A program made the position numbers and the translations under genes. A DNA stretch of 64,000 nucleotides from Sedimenticola_A sp040506895 (GTDB lineage Bacteria > Pseudomonadota > Gammaproteobacteria > Chromatiales > Chromatiaceae), in NCBI GenBank assembly GCA_040506895.1, contig JBEVVY010000001.1:620001-684000 (forward strand), read 5' to 3'. The notes under the pieces are model-generated. The model did not search any database, had not been told where the DNA came from, and saw only the letters and a program-made list of their open reading frames with translations. Position 1 is the stretch's first letter; each line of letters starts with the position of its first letter. Below are positions 17,868 to 27,289 of the stretch, piece by piece.

Positions 17868-18341
17868 CTACTCCAGCGCCTCCTGAATGATCCCCTCGAA
17901 CAGTTCGGTCAAGGCCGCTGTGGCTTCGTCCGCATCGCCGAGCATCTCCGGACGGCGGTAGGTGACATAGGTGTTCTTGGGTTCACCCGCTTTGACATAG
18001 ATGCCGATGGTCAGGGGGCAGATCGAGAGATTGGCGGGGTGAGCGGAGGACATCTGGTGGGACATCAGCACACTGCAGAACTCGAGGGATTCGGCCTTTT
18101 CGTAGAGCTTGGCGTGTCCCGTATCCTTGGCGGTGCGTTGAAGCATGTCACTGATGTGCAAGGTGCCGCTGATCAGCATGCCCCGGTCGGTTATCGCCAT
18201 CTCGAGGTTCTCTTTCGCCTCGCTGAAGCTGTAATCTGTCTTGTAGATGACAATGGGTGAGTCATCGGTTGAGACGACACCGGAAGCCAGGACCAGGTTG
18301 GTTCCAGAAATCATAACGAGGAGTGCTAGCAGGTGGCGCAT
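17868..18341 (-). CDS. DUF302 domain protein, exported
   Basis: 157 residues. Signal peptide 'RHLLALLVMISGTNLVLAS' then a DUF302-like alpha/beta domain ('VIYKTDYSFSEAKENLEMAITDRGM', shown here in part, and 'SICPLTIGIYVKAGEPKNTYVTYRRP'). Several bacterial DUF302 proteins are periplasmic; the biochemical role is not established. ATG at 18341 chosen over GTG at 18347. It sits between ubiG and the amidohydrolase gene, a position usually empty in Pseudomonas. Confidence 0.78.
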   Translation of the reverse strand: MRHLLALLVMISGTNLVLASGVVSTDDSPIVIYKTDYSFSEAKENLEMAITDRGMLISGTLHISDMLQRTAKDTGHAKLYEKAESLEFCSVLMSHQMSSAHPANLSICPLTIGIYVKAGEPKNTYVTYRRPEMLGDADEATAALTELFEGIIQEALE

Positions 18342-18414
18342 AATCACAGTGTTGACCTCTATATAATAAGTACGGTTTCAGTTTGACTGTTCAGAATGGT
18401 CCGAGTTCGTTCTT

Positions 18415-19764
18415 TCAGGTGAATTCGAGGAGCTCATCGATCTCTCCGATCTTCCGGTTCCATTCGCCGGTCCTGGAGAGAATCTCATCCTGGTTAAGGG
18501 TCGTCAGCTGGCCTCCGCTGACCACCTGTTTGCCTGCCACCCAGACATCACTCACCTTGTCCCTGCCGGTGGCGTAGACCAGGTGGGATACCGGGTGGTA
18601 GAGGGGCTGGGTGTCCATGGAGCCCAGGTCTACCGCGGTGATGTCCGCCGCCTTTCCAACTTCCAGCGAACCGGTTTCATCGGCGATCCCCAGGGCGATG
18701 GCACCATTGAGTGTGGCCATGCGCAGTGCAGTGGCGGCGGGGAGTACGCTGGCGTCGCCGGATACACCCTTGGCCAGCAGGGCTGCGGTGCGCATCTCGC
18801 TGAACATGTCCAGGTCATTGTTGCTGGCGGCGCCATCTGTTCCGATGGCGACATTGATGCCGGCATCGATCAGTTTGCCCACGGGGCAGAAACCCGAGGC
18901 CAGCTTCAGGTTGGACTCCGGGCAGTGAACGACACTGGCGCCGCTTTCGGCAAAACGTGCGATCTCTTCATCTTGCAGCTGGGTCATGTGAACTGCCACC
19001 AGGGAGGGTGAGACCAGTCCCAGGTCCGCAAGTCTCTCCAGTGGCCGGCAGCCGAAATTTTCAAGGCTCTGGTTAACCTCGTCCGCTGTTTCATGCACGT
19101 GCATGTGGATCGGTATCTCCAACTCGTCGGCCAGTGTGCGCACCCGTTCCAGGGGGGCATTGGAGACAGAGTAGGGCGCGTGGGGGGCGAATGCGGTGGT
19201 GATCAGGTGGTTGTTGCGGAACTGGTCGTGGACTTCAATACCGCGATGCAGGTACTCATCGGCATTGCCTGCCCAGGCGGAGGGAAAGTCGATCAGGATC
19301 AACCCGATGACTGCACGCATGCCCGCAGCGGAACTGACCATGCCGGTGACATCGGGGAAGAAGTACATGTCGTTGAAGCAGGTGGTGCCGCCCTTGAGCA
19401 TTTCGGCCACGGCTAACCGGGTTCCGTCAGCGATGAACTCCTCGTTGACCCAGCGCCCCTCTGCAGGCCAGATATGGTCGTTCAGCCAGGTCATCAACGG
19501 CAGATCGTCAGCCAATCCGCGCAGCAGGCTCATGCTGGCATGGGTGTGGGCATTGATAAGCCCGGGAATCAGGGCGTGCCTGCCCAGCTCATGTTCAGTT
19601 TCGGCCCGGTATCTCTCTCTCGCCTGCTCGGTCGGGAGGATGTCGATGATCCGGCCATGCTCCACGGCGATACTGTAGCCTTCGAGCACACTGTTGTCCG
19701 GCGCCACGGGAATCACCCAGCGCGCATGAATCAGGCTGTCCGCATGTATTATTTCTTCTTCCAA
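18415..19764 (-). CDS. TRZ/ATZ amidohydrolase, MTA/SAH deaminase-like
   Basis: About 449 residues from a TTG at 19764; an upstream ATG at 19818 would add 18 residues not expected from the family. Metal motif 'INAHTHASMSLLRG', 'HMHVHETADEV', 'VHMTQL' and 'GTDGAASNNDLDMF' define a cytosine-deaminase-like amidohydrolase close to 5'-methylthioadenosine/S-adenosylhomocysteine deaminases. It lies divergent from mtnA, as in Pseudomonas where this pair begins MTA salvage through methylthioinosine. Start position is uncertain. Confidence 0.85.
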   Translation of the reverse strand: MEEEIIHADSLIHARWVIPVAPDNSVLEGYSIAVEHGRIIDILPTEQARERYRAETEHELGRHALIPGLINAHTHASMSLLRGLADDLPLMTWLNDHIWPAEGRWVNEEFIADGTRLAVAEMLKGGTTCFNDMYFFPDVTGMVSSAAGMRAVIGLILIDFPSAWAGNADEYLHRGIEVHDQFRNNHLITTAFAPHAPYSVSNAPLERVRTLADELEIPIHMHVHETADEVNQSLENFGCRPLERLADLGLVSPSLVAVHMTQLQDEEIARFAESGASVVHCPESNLKLASGFCPVGKLIDAGINVAIGTDGAASNNDLDMFSEMRTAALLAKGVSGDASVLPAATALRMATLNGAIALGIADETGSLEVGKAADITAVDLGSMDTQPLYHPVSHLVYATGRDKVSDVWVAGKQVVSGGQLTTLNQDEILSRTGEWNRKIGEIDELLEFT

Positions 19765-19907
19765 AACAATCCCCCGATCCTCTCTCTGACCGCCAGTTCC
19801 TGGTGGTCCGTAAAACAATCTTCAAAACAGATTGAACGTGAGGTTTTTCTCCCAAATGAACTGTGCCATCTGTAGAATAGTGCGAATTTGCCACGGGTTT
19901 ACAAAAG

Positions 19908-20966
19908 ATGGAAGCATTACCTCTCGATATCCAGGCCGATGCCGACCATGCCATTGTCTGGGACAACGACCGGCTCTATCTTCTCGATCAGCGTATTCTG
20001 CCGGGTGAAGAGCGTTACCTGGAGTTGCAGAGTGCTGAACAGACTGCCACGGCGATCCGCGACATGGTGGTACGGGGAGCGCCTGCCATCGGGATAACCG
20101 CCGCTTTTGGCGTGGTCCTGGCAGCACGCAGCTGCCATGCAGAATTGCAGGACAACTGGAAGGAGGGCATGCCCCCGCTTCTGAAGGTACTCGCCGATTC
20201 CCGCCCCACCGCAGTCAATCTCTTCTGGGCCCTGAAGCGCATGCAGCGGCTCATTACCGACATGGGGGGAGAGGATCCCGTTCCACTGCTTCTGGAAGAG
20301 GCTAAGCGTATCCATAAAGAGGATATCGCCGCCTGTCGACGCATGGGAGATCTGGGGGCTGAACTGATCGATGGTCCAACGGCCGTTATCACCCATTGCA
20401 ATGCAGGTGCCCTGGCCACCGGTGGCTACGGCACGGCACTGGGGGTGATACGCAGTGCCCATGCCGCAGGAAAGCTCGACATGGTCTATGCGGACGAAAC
20501 GCGTCCCTGGTTGCAGGGGTCCCGTCTTACCGCCTGGGAACTGGCCAGGGACAACATCCCGGTCACCCTGCTCACCGATGGTGCCGCGGCGAGTCGAATG
20601 GCCCAGGGTGGGGTGGGGTGGATCATCGTCGGATCTGACCGTATCGCCGGAAACGGCGACGTGGCGAACAAGATCGGCACCTACAGCCTGGCGGTGGCTG
20701 CAAAGCATCACGGCGTGAAAGTCATGGTTGCCGCACCGACCAGTACCATCGACATGAGCCTAGCCAGTGGCGCCGATATACCGATTGAATCCCGCGACCC
20801 TGCGGAGGTGCTCTGCTGCGGTGGTCAACAGGTTGGCGCAGCGGATGTTCCTGCCTGGAATCCTGTGTTCGATGTCACCCCCGCAGGCCTGGTGGACGCA
20901 ATTGTCACCGAAAAGGGGGTTGTCCTCTCGCCAGATGCGAAAAAGATGGCTGATTTGATGTCTTAA
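19908..20966 (+). CDS. mtnA: S-methyl-5-thioribose-1-phosphate isomerase
   Basis: 352 residues. Converts methylthioribose 1-phosphate to methylthioribulose 1-phosphate in methionine salvage. Family motifs 'IRDMVVRGAPAIG', 'THCNAGALATGGYGTALG' and 'ADRIA'-like 'GSDRIAGNGDVANKIGTY' (catalytic Asp) are seen. The rest of the salvage pathway is not in the window. Followed by a strong terminator. Confidence 0.95.
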   Translation: MEALPLDIQADADHAIVWDNDRLYLLDQRILPGEERYLELQSAEQTATAIRDMVVRGAPAIGITAAFGVVLAARSCHAELQDNWKEGMPPLLKVLADSRPTAVNLFWALKRMQRLITDMGGEDPVPLLLEEAKRIHKEDIAACRRMGDLGAELIDGPTAVITHCNAGALATGGYGTALGVIRSAHAAGKLDMVYADETRPWLQGSRLTAWELARDNIPVTLLTDGAAASRMAQGGVGWIIVGSDRIAGNGDVANKIGTYSLAVAAKHHGVKVMVAAPTSTIDMSLASGADIPIESRDPAEVLCCGGQQVGAADVPAWNPVFDVTPAGLVDAIVTEKGVVLSPDAKKMADLMS

Positions 20967-20975
20967 TTCGCTCAG

Positions 20976-21010
20976 AGCCCCTGAAATGCGATTTCAGCGG
21001 GCTTTTTTTT
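20976..21010 (+). terminator. rho-independent terminator after mtnA
   Basis: Stem 20976-20987 pairs with 20991-21003 (12 bp with one bulged C, three-base loop), followed by eight T. Confidence 0.9.
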
Positions 21011-21032
21011 GAGGCGGTACCCTGTCCAAATG

Positions 21033-21041
21033 TGGTATGAT
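21033..21041 (+). promoter_or_regulatory. candidate extended -10 promoter of gyrA
   Basis: TGGTATGAT at 21033-21041 fits an extended -10 (TGnTATAAT with one mismatch), about 100 bp before the gyrA start and just after the mtnA terminator. No good -35 is seen, as expected for extended -10 promoters. Confidence 0.4.
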
Positions 21042-21144
21042 TTTCAGCTTATAAAAGCTATTAGCCGAAAACTGCAGTAATCAGCGGGAATTTCGGTATC
21101 CACTAAAAGAGAGCTGCCAGGGTGGCAGGGACAGACGTGACACT

Positions 21145-23727
21145 ATGACCGAATTCGCCAAAGAAGTCTTGCCGGTCAATCTCGAAGACGAGATGCAGCA
21201 GTCCTACCTCGATTACGCCATGAGCGTCATCGTCGGACGTGCGCTGCCGGACGTGCGGGATGGAATGAAACCGGTTCATCGCAGGGTGCTCTACGCGATG
21301 AATGAACTGGGCAACGACTGGAACAAGCCCTACAAGAAATCGGCCCGCGTGGTCGGTGACGTCATCGGTAAATACCACCCCCATGGTGATACCGCGGTTT
21401 ACGACACCATTGTCCGCATGGCGCAGCCCTTCTCCATGCGCTACATGCTGGTGGACGGGCAGGGTAACTTCGGTTCCGTCGATGGTGATTCTCCTGCAGC
21501 CATGCGTTACACCGAAGTGCGCATGGCCAAGATCGCCCACAGCATGCTGGACGACCTGGACAAGGAGACCGTCGACTTCACGCCCAACTACGACGAGTCG
21601 GAATCCGAGCCTGCAGTTCTCCCTGCACGTATACCCAACCTGCTGGTCAACGGCTCTGCCGGTATCGCGGTGGGTATGGCGACCAATATTCCGCCGCACA
21701 ACCTGACCGAGGTGATCGACGGTTGCGTGGCACTGATCGACAATCCGGAAATCACCATCGATGAACTGATGGATCATATTCCGGGGCCTGATTTCCCCAC
21801 CGCCGGTTTCATCAACGGTGCACGGGGTATACACGAGGCCTACCACACCGGTCGCGGCCGCATCTACATGCGGGCCCGTACCGAGATCGAAACCGACGAC
21901 AGAAACAACAAGCAGCGCATCATCGTCACCGAGCTTCCTTACCAGGTGAACAAGGCGCGCATGCTCGAGAAGATTGCCGAGCTGGTCAAGGAGAAGCGGA
22001 TCGAGGGCATCACCGAGCTGCGTGACGAGTCCGACAAGGACGGCATGCGGGTGGTGATCGAACTGCGCAGGGGCGAAGTGGCCGAGGTGGTGCTCAACAA
22101 CCTCTACCAGCACACCCAGATGCAGAGCGTTTTCGGCATCAACATGGTGGCCCTGGTAGACAGCCAGCCGCGCCTGCTCAATCTCAAGCAGATCCTGCAG
22201 TACTTTCTGCGCCATCGTCGTGAAGTGGTCACCCGCCGCACCCTGTTCGAACTGCGCAAGGCGCGGGAGCGTGCCCATGTGCTGGAAGGTCTCGCGGTCG
22301 CGCTGGCCAATATCGACGAGGTGATCGAGCTGATCAAGGCGGCGCCCAGTCCTGCCGAGGCGAAGAAAGGGCTGCTGGCCCGACACTGGCAGTCGGGAAC
22401 CGTCGAGTCGATGCTGGAGCGCGCCGGTGCCGATGCCTCCAAGCCCCAGGACCTGGAGCCTGGCTACGGTCTGACCGAAAAGGGCTACCGCCTCACCGAG
22501 ACTCAGGCACAGGCGATCCTGGATCTGAGACTGCATCGTCTAACCGGTCTTGAGCAGGACAAAATACTTAATGAATACAGCGAGATACTTGAGAAAATTA
22601 AGTATCTGCTTGATATACTTGCCAGCCCCGAACGGCTTATGGAAGTGATCCGGGACGAGCTGACCGCCATGCAGGATCAGTACGGTGACGAGCGTCGCAC
22701 CGAGATTATCAAGACCCGCCTGGACCTGACCCTGGAGGATCTCATCACCGAAGAGGATGTGGTGGTGACACTCTCCCACGCGGGTTACGCCAAGGCCCAG
22801 ACCCTTGATACCTACCAGGCCCAGCGTCGCGGTGGTAAGGGCAAGACGGCCACCAGCACCAAGGACGAGGATTTCGTCGACCAGCTCTTCGTGGCCAACA
22901 CCCACGACACCATCCTCTGCTTCTCGAGCCGTGGACGTGTCTACTGGCTCAAGGTGTACGAACTGCCCCAGGCAGGGCGCAACGCACGCGGTAAGCCGAT
23001 CGTCAATCTGCTGCCGCTGGAGCAGGATGAACGCATCAACGCGGTACTGCCGGTACGTGAATACGACGAGAACAAGTTCATTTTCATGGCCACCAGCAGT
23101 GGTACCGTGAAGAAGACACGACTGACCGATTTCTCCCGCCCCAGGGCCAGCGGCATCATCGCCGTGGATCTGCGCGACGACGACCAGCTCGTCGGTGTGG
23201 ATATCACCGATGGCACCAAGGATGTGATGCTGTTTACCTCCGCGGGCAAGGCGATCCGCTTCGAAGAGGGGAAGGTGAGACCCATGGGACGTACTGCCTG
23301 TGGTGTTCGCGGCGTCAAGCTGGAGAAAGAGCAGCGGGTGATCTCCCTGATCATCGCAGAAGAGGACCAGACCGTGCTTACCGTCACCGAGAACGGTTTC
23401 GGCAAGCGTACTCCGGTGAGCCAGTTCCCGGTGAAGGGACGTGGCGGCATGGGCGTGATCTCCATCAAGACATCTGACCGCAACGGTGACCAGGTGGGCG
23501 CCGTGCTGGTGGACGATAGCGACGAGATCATGCTCATCACCGATGGAGGCACCCTGGTGCGTACCCGGGTCGACGATGTCTCTGTCATGGGACGTGGCAC
23601 CCAGGGCGTGACCATGATCAGGCTCTCCAAGGGTGAGAAGCTGGTCGGTATTGAACGAATAGAGTCCCTCGATGAAGAAGGGGATGAAGAAGAGACGTCT
23701 GTCGAGGCGGACACTGGTGAGGAGTAA
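21145..23727 (+). CDS. gyrA: DNA gyrase subunit A
   Basis: 860 residues, normal length. The N-terminal breakage-reunion domain has the catalytic Tyr122 in 'AMRYTE' (E. coli numbering holds); the quinolone-determining region reads 'HPHGDTAVYD' with Thr83 and Asp87. Thr83 is the wild-type residue in Pseudomonas, so it is not by itself a resistance sign. The C-terminal beta-pinwheel starts near 530 and includes the GyrA-box-like 'AQRRGGKGKTA'. An acidic tail ends the protein. gyrB is elsewhere. Confidence 0.98.
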   Translation: MTEFAKEVLPVNLEDEMQQSYLDYAMSVIVGRALPDVRDGMKPVHRRVLYAMNELGNDWNKPYKKSARVVGDVIGKYHPHGDTAVYDTIVRMAQPFSMRYMLVDGQGNFGSVDGDSPAAMRYTEVRMAKIAHSMLDDLDKETVDFTPNYDESESEPAVLPARIPNLLVNGSAGIAVGMATNIPPHNLTEVIDGCVALIDNPEITIDELMDHIPGPDFPTAGFINGARGIHEAYHTGRGRIYMRARTEIETDDRNNKQRIIVTELPYQVNKARMLEKIAELVKEKRIEGITELRDESDKDGMRVVIELRRGEVAEVVLNNLYQHTQMQSVFGINMVALVDSQPRLLNLKQILQYFLRHRREVVTRRTLFELRKARERAHVLEGLAVALANIDEVIELIKAAPSPAEAKKGLLARHWQSGTVESMLERAGADASKPQDLEPGYGLTEKGYRLTETQAQAILDLRLHRLTGLEQDKILNEYSEILEKIKYLLDILASPERLMEVIRDELTAMQDQYGDERRTEIIKTRLDLTLEDLITEEDVVVTLSHAGYAKAQTLDTYQAQRRGGKGKTATSTKDEDFVDQLFVANTHDTILCFSSRGRVYWLKVYELPQAGRNARGKPIVNLLPLEQDERINAVLPVREYDENKFIFMATSSGTVKKTRLTDFSRPRASGIIAVDLRDDDQLVGVDITDGTKDVMLFTSAGKAIRFEEGKVRPMGRTACGVRGVKLEKEQRVISLIIAEEDQTVLTVTENGFGKRTPVSQFPVKGRGGMGVISIKTSDRNGDQVGAVLVDDSDEIMLITDGGTLVRTRVDDVSVMGRGTQGVTMIRLSKGEKLVGIERIESLDEEGDEEETSVEADTGEE

Positions 23728-23805
23728 CGTTTCGGTGGACGGGTGACCCCGTGTGCTGAAGAGACTTTTTAACTAAGCAAACTTTTTTAGGCTGGAGAAA
23801 GCAGA

Positions 23806-24885
23806 ATGTCCCGAGTGTACAACTTCAGTGCCGGACCGGCGGCGCTACCCGAAGATGTGTTGAAGCAGGCACAGGAAGAGCTCCTGGACTGGCACGGAAG
23901 CGGAATGTCGGTCATGGAGATGAGCCACCGCGGCAAGGAGTACATGTCAATCGCCTCCGAGGCAGAGAGTGATCTGCGTGAGTTGATGGCGATTCCCGAC
24001 AACTACAAGGTACTGTTTCTGCAGGGTGGCGCTTCCAGCCAGTTTGCCATGATCCCCCTGAACCTGCTCAAGGGTAAGTCCGGCGCCGACTATATCAATA
24101 CCGGTTCCTGGTCAAAGAAAGCCATTGCCGAGGCCAAGCGCTACTGTGATGTGAATATCGCAGGCGCCTCTCCGGACGGGCAGTTCACTGTTCCAGCCCA
24201 GGATGCACTGAGCCTCAATGGGGATGCGGCCTACGTACACTACACGCCGAATGAAACCATCCAGGGTATCGAGTTCCCCTATGTCCCGGAGACCGGTGAT
24301 GTACCCCTGGTGGCCGACTTCTCGTCCACCATTATTTCCCGTCCGGTGGATGTCTCCAGGTACGGCATCATCTACGCCGGTGCACAGAAGAATATCGGGC
24401 CTGCCGGATTGACCGTGGTCATCGTCCGCGAAGACCTGATCGGTGGTGCTGCGGATGGAACGCCCACCATGTTCAACTACGAGACCCACGCCGGTGCGGA
24501 CTCCATGTACAACACACCGCCCACCTACGGCTGGTACCTGGCCGGCCTGGTGTTCAAGTGGATCAAGAACAACGGCGGTCTGACTGCAATGGCCGAGGTC
24601 AACGAACGCAAGGCCGGTGCGCTGTACCAGGCGATCGACAACTCGGACTTCTACAACAACCCCGTGGACCCGGCCTGCCGCTCCTGGATGAACGTACCGT
24701 TCACCCTGGCCGATGCCGAACTGGACGCCACCTTTCTGAGCGAGGCCGCCGAGGCGGGTCTCAAGACCCTGAAGGGTCACCGCTCCGTGGGCGGTATGCG
24801 CGCGAGTATCTACAACGCCATGCCCGAAGCAGGTGTTCAGGCCCTGGTCGACTTCATGGCCGACTTCGAAAAGCGCAACGGTTGA
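23806..24885 (+). CDS. serC: phosphoserine aminotransferase
   Basis: 359 residues. PLP enzyme that makes 3-phosphoserine (and can act in pyridoxine synthesis). Start 'MSRVYNFSAGPAALP', PLP-Lys in 'YAGAQKNIGPAGL', end 'GVQALVDFMADFEKRNG'. GGAGAA precedes the ATG. 78 bp after gyrA and 68 bp before serA. Confidence 0.97.
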   Translation: MSRVYNFSAGPAALPEDVLKQAQEELLDWHGSGMSVMEMSHRGKEYMSIASEAESDLRELMAIPDNYKVLFLQGGASSQFAMIPLNLLKGKSGADYINTGSWSKKAIAEAKRYCDVNIAGASPDGQFTVPAQDALSLNGDAAYVHYTPNETIQGIEFPYVPETGDVPLVADFSSTIISRPVDVSRYGIIYAGAQKNIGPAGLTVVIVREDLIGGAADGTPTMFNYETHAGADSMYNTPPTYGWYLAGLVFKWIKNNGGLTAMAEVNERKAGALYQAIDNSDFYNNPVDPACRSWMNVPFTLADAELDATFLSEAAEAGLKTLKGHRSVGGMRASIYNAMPEAGVQALVDFMADFEKRNG

Positions 24886-24953
24886 ACAATAAGGGGGAGG
24901 GTGCGAATGACATCCTCCCCGCAATAAACTATTCAAAGAGAAGGTTAAGAGTC

Positions 24954-26135
24954 ATGTATAAAGTACTGACCCTGAACAATATTTCAGTTGCCGGGCTGGA
25001 CCGCCTGCCGCGTGATAAATATGAGATCGCCTCGGAGATCACCCATCCCGATGCCATTCTCCTGCGCTCCTACAAGATGCACGACATGGAGATACCCGAG
25101 ACGGTGAAGGCGATCGGCCGTGCCGGCGCCGGTGTCAACAATATCCCGGTCGACAAGATGACAGGGATGGGTATCCCCGTGTTCAACGCGCCGGGTGCCA
25201 ACTCGAACGCGGTGAAAGAGCTGGTACTGGCCGGCATGCTGATGGCGGCCCGCAACATCGGCCAGGCCTGGAACTTCTCCCGTGGCCTGGAGGGTGAAGA
25301 CGGCGAGATCAACAAAGAGGTCGAGAAGGGCAAGAAGAATTACGTGGGCTTCGAGCTTCCCGGCCGCACCCTCGGTGTCGTGGGGCTCGGCGCCATCGGT
25401 GTGCGGGTGGCCAACGCCGCGCGCGCACTCGGTATGAAGGTCATCGGTTACGATCCCACCATTACCGTAAAGGCCGCCTGGCAGCTCTCTGCAGACGTGG
25501 ATCAGGCCCTCAGCGTGGATGACCTGATCGCCAAGTCCGACTTCATCACCTTTCACGTACCGCTGATCGAAGCGACCAAGCACATGATCAATGCCGAGCG
25601 TCTCAAGCTGATGAAGAAGAACGGTGTGCTGCTCAACTTCGCCCGCAACGGCATTATCGACGACGAGGCGGTGGTCGAGGCGCTCGACAGCGGCCATCTC
25701 TACGCCTATGTCTGCGATTTCCCCAGCAACCTGCTGAAAGACCATCCACGCTGTATCACACTGCCGCACCTGGGTGCTTCAACCACCGAGGCGGAGGAGA
25801 ACTGCGCCATCATGGTGGCGGACCAGGTCAGCGATTACCTGGAGAACGGCAACATCACCAACGCAGTGAATTTCCCGGAGATCAACCTGCCGCGAAACGG
25901 CGGTCACCGTATTGCGGTGGTCAACTCCAATGTGCCCAACATGGTGGGCCAGATCTCCACCGACCTGGCAGAGGGCGGTCTCAACATCATCGACATGCTC
26001 AACAAGTCACGCGAGGATATCGCCGTGACCCTGCTCGATGTCAACGACGAGCCGGACCAGGCCACGCTGGACCGCATCGCCGACATCGATGGCGTGCTCT
26101 CTGTCCGCTGCCTGGGCTGCACCAAGGAAGACTGA
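24954..26135 (+). CDS. serA: D-3-phosphoglycerate dehydrogenase
   Basis: 393 residues: substrate domain, NAD-binding Rossmann motif 'LGVVGLGAIGVRVANAA', catalytic Arg in 'FARNGIIDD', catalytic His in 'LPHLGAST', and a C-terminal ACT domain ('VVNSNVPNMVGQIS', 'LLDVNDEPDQ') for likely serine feedback. The usual Glu of 'DVFPxEP' is replaced in 'CDFPSNLL', a feature I associate with the short PGDH subtype. ATG 24954 follows an AGAAGG ribosome-binding site. Its position between serC and pheA brings both initial serine steps together. Confidence 0.94.
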   Translation: MYKVLTLNNISVAGLDRLPRDKYEIASEITHPDAILLRSYKMHDMEIPETVKAIGRAGAGVNNIPVDKMTGMGIPVFNAPGANSNAVKELVLAGMLMAARNIGQAWNFSRGLEGEDGEINKEVEKGKKNYVGFELPGRTLGVVGLGAIGVRVANAARALGMKVIGYDPTITVKAAWQLSADVDQALSVDDLIAKSDFITFHVPLIEATKHMINAERLKLMKKNGVLLNFARNGIIDDEAVVEALDSGHLYAYVCDFPSNLLKDHPRCITLPHLGASTTEAEENCAIMVADQVSDYLENGNITNAVNFPEINLPRNGGHRIAVVNSNVPNMVGQISTDLAEGGLNIIDMLNKSREDIAVTLLDVNDEPDQATLDRIADIDGVLSVRCLGCTKED

Positions 26136-26153
26136 GTAACAGGTGCTACGACT

Positions 26154-27239
26154 ATGAGTGACCAGGACAAGCTCCAGGATATCCGCGAACGGATCGACTC
26201 GCTGGACAAGCAGATCCAGGACCTGATCAACCAGCGGGCAGCCGCGGCCCAGGAGGTTGCATGGATCAAGCTGGAGGAGGACAAGGATGCCTTCTTCTAC
26301 CGTCCCGATCGCGAGGCGGCTGTTCTCAGGACGGTACAGAAACGCAACCAGGGACCGATGGGCGACGAGGAGATGGCGCGACTGTTCCGCGAGATCATGT
26401 CCGCCTGCCTGGCCCTGGAACAGCCGATGAAGATCGCCTTTCTCGGCCCCGAAGGAACCTTTACCCAGGCGGCTGCCCTGAAGCATTTCGGTCACTCTGT
26501 CACCACCGCTCCCATGGCCTCCATCTCCGACATCTTTCGCGAGGTGGAGTCCGGTATCGCTCACTACGGTGTGGTACCGGTTGAGAATTCAACCGAGGGC
26601 GTGATCAACCACACCCTCGATATGTTCCTCAATTCCCCCCTGCAGATCTGCGGTGAAGTGATGCTGCGTATCCATCACCATCTGCTCAGCATGGCACCGG
26701 ATCTCAAGGCGGTGAAAAGGGTCTACTCGCATCAACAGTCCCTGGCCCAGTGCCGTCTCTGGCTTGATCGCAATCTGCCCCACGCAGAACAGATCACCGT
26801 TGGCAGCAATGCCGAGGCGGCTAGGCTTGCAAGAGAGGAGAGCGATGCGGCTGCCATTGCCGGCGAGATGGCGGCCGAGATCTACCAGCTCAAGGGGCTG
26901 GCGCGGAATATCGAAGACGAACCGGACAATACCACCCGTTTCCTGGTCATCGGACGTCAGAAGGCGCTATCCACCGGCGAGGACAAGACGACGCTCCTGT
27001 GTGCCACACGCAATGTGGCCGGCGGGCTGAGCTCTCTGCTGACACCACTGGCCAATCACAACATCAGCATGTCCCGTATCGAGTCCCGCCCCTCCCGCAA
27101 GGGCAACTGGGATTATGTCTTCTTCATCGATATTGACGGACACCAGGACGACCCGGACGTTAAGCAGGCGCTCGAGGACTTCGAAAAAGAGGCACGCATG
27201 CTGAAAGTCCTGGGCTCTTATCCCAACGCTGTTATATAA
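26154..27239 (+). CDS. pheA: bifunctional chorismate mutase / prephenate dehydratase
   Basis: 361 residues. An AroQ chorismate mutase domain (about 1-90, 'IRERIDSLDKQIQDLINQRA'-type helix) is followed by prephenate dehydratase (about 95-275, 'FLGPEGTFTQAAALKHFG', 'VPVENSTEGVINHTLD', 'NTTRFLVIG') and an ACT domain with the 'ESRPSR' phenylalanine-binding motif, so feedback by Phe is likely. 18 bp after serA. Confidence 0.97.
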   Translation: MSDQDKLQDIRERIDSLDKQIQDLINQRAAAAQEVAWIKLEEDKDAFFYRPDREAAVLRTVQKRNQGPMGDEEMARLFREIMSACLALEQPMKIAFLGPEGTFTQAAALKHFGHSVTTAPMASISDIFREVESGIAHYGVVPVENSTEGVINHTLDMFLNSPLQICGEVMLRIHHHLLSMAPDLKAVKRVYSHQQSLAQCRLWLDRNLPHAEQITVGSNAEAARLAREESDAAAIAGEMAAEIYQLKGLARNIEDEPDNTTRFLVIGRQKALSTGEDKTTLLCATRNVAGGLSSLLTPLANHNISMSRIESRPSRKGNWDYVFFIDIDGHQDDPDVKQALEDFEKEARMLKVLGSYPNAVI

Positions 27240-27289
27240 ACAGCTGATTGGAAATTGATCTCCCGACAGGGATCACAACAATCTAAAAG

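Noticed and set aside
21391..21405. gyrA Thr83 as quinolone-resistance mutation
   Set aside because: Thr at this position is the wild type in Pseudomonas and others, so it cannot be read as resistance.
21103..22536. Long antisense frame over gyrA
   Set aside because: Shadow of gyrA; His/Val/Gly-rich low-information translation.
24558..24953. 132-codon upstream extension of serA
   Set aside because: It lies within serC in another frame; serA has its own ribosome-binding site and ATG at 24954.
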